From an uncultured Clostridium sp. (GTDB lineage: Bacteria > Bacillota > Clostridia > TANB77 > CAG-508): 9,518 bases of DNA. The notes beneath the pieces are model-generated. The model was not told the origin of the DNA. It searched no databases and saw only the letters and a program-made list of their open reading frames with translations. The translations under genes were made by a program, and so were the position numbers. The stretch covers positions 1 through 9,518 of the forward strand of contig CAMCHB010000038.1 in the NCBI GenBank assembly GCA_945874585.1. The letters are read 5' to 3'. Shown in pieces: positions 6,898 through 9,518 of the stretch (within the stretch, counting starts at the first letter, position 1; each line of letters starts with the position of its first letter).

Positions 6898-8148
6898 TTG
6901 TTTGGTATAGTGATTGCAGCAATTAAGTTTATTATATTATTAGGATTTCTTGTTTTAATCCATGAAGGAGGTCATTTTCTTGTGGCAAAATTATGCAAAG
7001 TTCGTGTGCATGAATTTGCCATTGGTTTTGGACCCTATATATGGAAAAAGAAAAAAGGCGATACATTATATGCTTTAAGAGCTGTTCCATTGGGTGGATT
7101 TGTTCGCATGGAAGGAGAAGAAGAACGTTCTGATCAGCAAGATTCCTTTAGTCAAAAGAGCATTCCCCAAAGAATTGCTATTTTATTGGCTGGCGGTACT
7201 GTCAATATTATTTTTGGATTAGTGGTTTATTTTATTTTGGCAACGGCTGGTGGCAACTACGTTTCTAATCAGATAGAACAGGGAACAGAGGAGGCCAGTT
7301 TGCAAGCAGGTGATAAAATTATTGCCATTGACCACAAAAAAATTCATTTGAAATCCGATTTAGAGGAGGCTCTAAAAAATTCAAATGGAAATTCTGTAGA
7401 AGTTCAAATAGAACGAAATGGGCAGAAGGAAACTGTAAAAGTAACACCAAAGCAACAACAGACCAAAAATACAGGAATCTATTTTGGCGCCACAGGAGAT
7501 CATCTGAATACAGAGATTCGAGGGGTATATCCGAATAGTCCTGCCAGTGCTGCTGGTTTAAAGGAAAAAGATGTTATTCTAAAAGTAAATGGGCAAGAGG
7601 TGAACGATGACCCTTATGCCGTGATCGATCTGACACAAAATACAACTGCAGAAAATGTACAATACACCATACATAGGAATGGACAAGAGATGGAGATTTC
7701 TGTAAAACCTGAAACGGTTGTAAAATACTATTTAGGTGTCTCTTTAAAAAAGGCAGATAATACGCTTGGAAATAATCTCTATTATGGTTTCTGGGATACC
7801 GCGAATTTTTCCGTTTCTATCCTAGATAATTTAAAGACTTTGTTAACAGGTCATGTTTCAGTGGATCAGTTAATGGGACCAATCGGTATTTCTACGATGG
7901 TAGCAGATACCAATGGATTTGCTGAGTTTATTTATGTGTTAGCTCTTATTTCATTAGCACTTGGTGTAACGAATTTATTACCAATTCCTCCTTTGGATGG
8001 TTGGAAGGTTGTCGTTTATTTGGTGGAAGCCATTCGCCGTAAACCAATGAGGGAAGAGGTGCAAATGCAAATAGAGTCTTGGGGATTTATTTTTATGATT
8101 GTTTTGTCTTTGTATGTGGCTTATCATGACGTGTTAAGAATTTTTTAA
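6898..8148 (+). CDS. rseP: RseP/RasP site-2 intramembrane zinc metalloprotease
   Basis: This is an intramembrane protease of the S2P family, which cuts anti-sigma factors and remnant signal peptides inside the membrane. Length is 416 residues. The first membrane segment (about 4-26) carries HEGGH (22-26, zinc ligands His22/His26 and catalytic Glu23). PLGGFVRMEGE (64-74) is the conserved membrane-associated loop. A second segment lies near 95-117, then two PDZ-like repeats (about 122-183 and 205-271; the second, with PNSPASAAGLKEKDVILKVN, is the clearer). The C-terminal core has NLLPIPPLDG (359-368, with metal ligand Asp367) and membrane segments near 342-362 and 395-413. The start is TTG 6898, 6 bases after GGAGG (6887-6891). 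It is the last recognisable gene of the pyrH cluster. The natural substrate cannot be told from sequence. No terminator with a T-run follows directly. Confidence 0.96.
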   Translation: MFGIVIAAIKFIILLGFLVLIHEGGHFLVAKLCKVRVHEFAIGFGPYIWKKKKGDTLYALRAVPLGGFVRMEGEEERSDQQDSFSQKSIPQRIAILLAGGTVNIIFGLVVYFILATAGGNYVSNQIEQGTEEASLQAGDKIIAIDHKKIHLKSDLEEALKNSNGNSVEVQIERNGQKETVKVTPKQQQTKNTGIYFGATGDHLNTEIRGVYPNSPASAAGLKEKDVILKVNGQEVNDDPYAVIDLTQNTTAENVQYTIHRNGQEMEISVKPETVVKYYLGVSLKKADNTLGNNLYYGFWDTANFSVSILDNLKTLLTGHVSVDQLMGPIGISTMVADTNGFAEFIYVLALISLALGVTNLLPIPPLDGWKVVVYLVEAIRRKPMREEVQMQIESWGFIFMIVLSLYVAYHDVLRIF

Positions 8149-8160
8149 AATAAAACAAAA

Positions 8161-8200
8161 TACCTATTGTAGGATGAACAAATTCATACTATAATAGGTA
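8161..8200. repeat. 40-base inverted repeat between rseP and the tRNA gene
   Basis: Two 18-base arms, 8161-8178 (TACCTATTGTAGGATGAA) and 8183-8200 (TTCATACTATAATAGGTA), pair around a CAAA loop with 16 Watson-Crick pairs, one G-U and one mismatch (G8173/A8188). No T-run follows on the + strand. On the - strand the bases after it are T-rich (complement of 8149-8160), so it could end transcription arriving from the right. The -35 and -10 of the tRNA promoter lie inside its two arms. Confidence 0.75.
8167..8195 (+). promoter_or_regulatory. Likely promoter of the tRNA-Gly gene
   Basis: A perfect -10 TATAAT at 8190-8195 lies exactly 17 bases after a -35 candidate TTGTAG (8167-8172, TTG conserved). 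The predicted start near 8202 is about 6 bases before the mature tRNA 5' end, typical for a tRNA gene. Confidence 0.65.
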
Positions 8201-8207
8201 TAGATAT

Positions 8208-8281
8208 GCGGGTATAGTTTAATGGTAGAATGTTATGCTTCCGACCTAATGGTGTGGGTTCGATTCCCACTACCCGCTCCA
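8208..8281 (+). tRNA. tRNA-Gly, anticodon UCC, CCA encoded
   Basis: A full cloverleaf of 74 bases can be drawn. The acceptor GCGGGTA (8208-8214) pairs perfectly with TACCCGC (8271-8277), followed by discriminator T8278 and CCA 8279-8281. The D arm is GTTT-AATGGTA-GAAT. The anticodon arm is TTATG (8233-8237), loop CTTCCGA (8238-8244), CCTAA (8245-8249). The variable loop has four bases. The T arm is GTGGG-TTCGATT-CCCAC. The anticodon TCC at 8240-8242 reads GGA and GGG glycine codons. Two features are odd: the anticodon stem has a T-C mismatch at positions 30/40 (8236/8246), and position 37 is G (8243), where glycine tRNAs usually have A. The rest looks functional, including the GG in the D loop. 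It lies just before the apparent mobile element. Confidence 0.93.
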
Positions 8282-8289
8282 TAATGCGT

Positions 8290-8336
8290 TTTCGTCGAAC
8301 CACTTGTAATTATTCATACAAGCGAGTTTGAAGAAA
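8290..8336. repeat. Imperfect long dyad just after the tRNA gene
   Basis: The core CTTGTA (8303-8308) and TACAAG (8317-8322) form a perfect six-pair stem. An outer imperfect stem pairs TTTCGTCGAAC (8290-8300) with GTTTGAAGAAA (8326-8336), with one mismatch and one G-T, separated from the core by small internal loops (CA and CGA). There is no T-run after it. It could be part of an attachment site, a protein-binding site or only tRNA trailer structure. Confidence 0.4.
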
Positions 8337-8341
8337 GCAAA

Positions 8342-8361
8342 AAGTGAATATCATATCACTT
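8342..8361. repeat. Short inverted repeat AAGTGA/TCACTT
   Basis: AAGTGA (8342-8347) and TCACTT (8356-8361) are perfect complements around ATATCATA. Allowing one bulged A extends the symmetry to nine pairs. It lies 3 bases before the terminator stem. The role is unknown. Confidence 0.4.
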
Positions 8362-8363
8362 AT

Positions 8364-8392
8364 ATAAGTCGATTTAGTCGGCTTATTTTTTT
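8364..8392 (+). terminator. Intrinsic terminator downstream of the tRNA gene
   Basis: ATAAGTCGA (8364-8372) pairs with TCGGCTTAT (8378-8386) around loop TTTAG: nine pairs, one of them G-U. A run of seven T (8386-8392) follows, the first belonging to the stem. This is the strongest terminator in the window and probably ends the tRNA transcript, and rseP read-through, before the accessory genes. Confidence 0.85.
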
Positions 8393-8466
8393 GCTTTTAT
8401 GTATTAAAATTGGTAATAAAAGTAAGAAATAGCCTCAAAACATTGAAAAAAGGAGGTTTTTGTGAT

Positions 8467-8739
8467 ATGATATCTACAGTTAAAAAAGAAATAGCAATAA
8501 GTAAAGAATTACATTCTAAGATTGAATGGGCTTGCACTTTTAGTAATTGTGAACCAAAGATAAAGAATGGTAATTTGAGAATGGTAGAAAAAACTAATCT
8601 TGCTTATGTAGAACCACATACTGCTGTTATTAAAGATAAGCTATATTTATTCTTTAATGAACACGAATATTTTTACATCGGTAATTTAGCAAACAAATAT
8701 CCACTCTCAAAGTTAAGAGATTTTATCAATGGTAACTAA
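8467..8739 (+). CDS. Unrecognised 90-residue protein upstream of the recombinase
   Basis: I do not recognise this protein. The ATG at 8467 lies 10 bases after AAGGAGG (8450-8456), a strong site; an upstream in-frame TTG at 8410 has no comparable site, so the shorter form is preferred. The protein has mixed charge, with a lysine-rich start (STVKKEIAISKELHSK), two cysteines (23 and 28), an aromatic stretch (LYLFFNEHEYFY, 59-70) and no signal peptide, membrane segment or obvious helix-turn-helix. It lies between a strong terminator and the recombinase leader, in the same direction, and ends 110 bases before the recombinase. That position makes it probably part of the mobile element. A role as recombination helper or element regulator would be a guess. 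It is likely a real gene because of its ribosome binding site and uninterrupted frame. Confidence 0.7.
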   Translation: MISTVKKEIAISKELHSKIEWACTFSNCEPKIKNGNLRMVEKTNLAYVEPHTAVIKDKLYLFFNEHEYFYIGNLANKYPLSKLRDFINGN

Positions 8740-8801
8740 TACTAGAAGTTTTCTTTATGTTCAGCAAGTTGTATTACAAGTAAATAATACAGTTTATTTT
8801 G

Positions 8802-8837
8802 AGTGTTAGTTATCATACTAGCACTTTGTTTGTTTTT
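8802..8837 (+). terminator. Terminator-like hairpin in the recombinase leader
   Basis: AGTGTTAGT (8802-8810) pairs with ACTAGCACT (8817-8825) around TATCAT: nine pairs, one of them G-U. A T-rich tract (TTTGTTTGTTTTT, 8825-8837) ends one base before the recombinase AGGAGG. It may end the transcript of the 90-residue gene or act as an attenuator for the recombinase. Upstream, GTATTA (8771-8776) and TAATAC (8785-8790) form another six-pair stem. Confidence 0.6.
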
Positions 8838-8849
8838 AGGAGGTTTTAA

Positions 8850-9518
8850 ATGGAAAGCGTTGAAAAGAAAATTGCAGGTATTTATATTAGAGTAAGTACC
8901 GAAGATCAAGCTCGAGAAGGTTTTTCTTTGGGAGAACAAGAAGAAAAATTAAGACAACTATGTAAATATAAAGACTTTGAGATATTTAAAGTTTATAAAG
9001 ATGCAGGAATATCAGCAAAAAATATGAAAGATAGACCAGCATTTCAACAAATACTAGAAGATATGAAAGCAGGTAAATTAAATTATATTGTTGCTTATAA
9101 ACTCGATAGAGTAACTCGTTCTGTAAGAGATTTAGAAGTTTTAATAAGTACTCTTGAACAATATCATTGCTATTTGATTTGTGATAGAGATGATGTTAAT
9201 ACTTCTACTGCAAATGGTCGTTTCTTTGTTAGAATGTTAACTGTACTTTCTCAATTAGAAATTGAAATAGTATCAGAAAGAACAAAATTCGGCTTAAATG
9301 GTGCAATAAAAGCAGGTCATATTCCTGGCAAAGTTCCATTAGGTTATTATAGAGATACTGATAAAACATTAAAAGTAGATGTTGCAACAAAAGATGTTGT
9401 TTTAAGAATATTTGAATTGTATTTAGAAGGTAAAAGTTATCAAGCAATATCTAATATTCTAAATGAAGAAAGAGTCCTATCTCCTAACAATAAAAAATGG
9501 TGTGACTCTACTATTGAT
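8850..9518 (+). CDS. Large serine recombinase/integrase (3'-truncated by window edge)
   Basis: The frame is open from ATG 8850 to the last base (223 codons, no stop), so the gene continues to the right. AGGAGG at 8838-8843 lies 6 bases before the ATG. The resolvase catalytic domain occupies about residues 8-150: YIRVSTEDQ (12-20) contains the nucleophile Ser16, with conserved arginines in YKLDRVTRS (83-91), then the NTSTANGRFFVRM stretch (117-129) and the helix LSQLEIEIVSERT (133-145). From about residue 158 (IPGKVPLGYYRD) the downstream recombinase domain begins, and the end SPNNKKWCDSTI (211-222) matches the part before the zinc-ribbon region of large serine integrases. Members of this class integrate and excise phages and conjugative or mobilizable elements using short att sites. 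The family's 450-550 or more residues imply that over half is off the edge. The specific element type cannot be told. Confidence 0.95.
   Translation, partial: MESVEKKIAGIYIRVSTEDQAREGFSLGEQEEKLRQLCKYKDFEIFKVYKDAGISAKNMKDRPAFQQILEDMKAGKLNYIVAYKLDRVTRSVRDLEVLISTLEQYHCYLICDRDDVNTSTANGRFFVRMLTVLSQLEIEIVSERTKFGLNGAIKAGHIPGKVPLGYYRDTDKTLKVDVATKDVVLRIFELYLEGKSYQAISNILNEERVLSPNNKKWCDSTID

Noticed and set aside
8149..8200. The palindrome at 8161-8200 as the rho-independent terminator of rseP
   Set aside because: No T-run follows on the + strand; the bases after it are TAGATATGCGGG. The strong terminator downstream of the tRNA is a better end point.
8391..8419. Promoter candidates before the 90-residue gene (TTGCTT with TAATAA, or TAAAAT at 8405-8410)
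   Set aside because: A promoter is expected here after the strong terminator, but the hexamer matches with proper spacing are too weak in such AT-rich sequence to choose one.
8742..8939. A - strand frame across the recombinase leader and start
   Set aside because: It overlaps the terminator-like hairpin and the recombinase N-terminus, and no ribosome binding site is visible.
9229..9447. A - strand frame opposite the recombinase
   Set aside because: Leu/His-rich shadow of the serine recombinase; the + strand protein has clear catalytic motifs.
1..9518. CRISPR arrays, insertion-sequence transposases, toxin-antitoxin pairs or defence genes
   Set aside because: No regularly spaced repeats and no recognisable proteins of these kinds were seen in the window.

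Overview
The window comes from a low-GC Gram-positive bacterium (Bacillota). Three things point there: the mcsA-mcsB-clpC protein-arginine phosphorylation and proteolysis cluster, strong GGAGG ribosome binding sites in front of nearly every gene, and frequent GTG and TTG starts. The protein sequences read as Clostridia-like to me, but I cannot name a genus without a search.

Positions 1-3840 hold the 3' part of a heat-shock operon: mcsA (cut by the left edge), mcsB and clpC, tightly packed in one direction. McsA activates and tethers the arginine kinase McsB. Phospho-arginine marks proteins for the ClpC unfoldase, which feeds the ClpP protease. A hairpin plus T-run follows clpC at 3887-3925.

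Positions 3950-8148 hold a second co-directional housekeeping cluster: pyrH (UMP kinase), frr (ribosome recycling factor), uppS (undecaprenyl diphosphate synthase), cdsA (CDP-diacylglycerol synthase) and rseP (site-2 protease). A likely extended -10 promoter precedes pyrH, and gaps inside the cluster are 17-44 bases. The order is the common bacterial one, except that dxr, which often lies between cdsA and rseP, is absent, and rpsB-tsf does not precede pyrH.

Positions 8149-8466 have no protein gene. They carry a 40-base inverted repeat that overlaps a good promoter, a tRNA-Gly(UCC) gene with an encoded CCA and an imperfect anticodon stem, two further dyads, and a strong intrinsic terminator.

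Positions 8467-9518 look like the start of an integrated mobile element: an unrecognised 90-residue protein, a terminator-like leader, and the first 223 codons of a large serine recombinase that runs off the right edge. Nothing visible amounts to a clearly new system. The most worthwhile leads are the tRNA/element junction, the structured leader of the recombinase, the missing dxr, and the altered NEED box in McsB.
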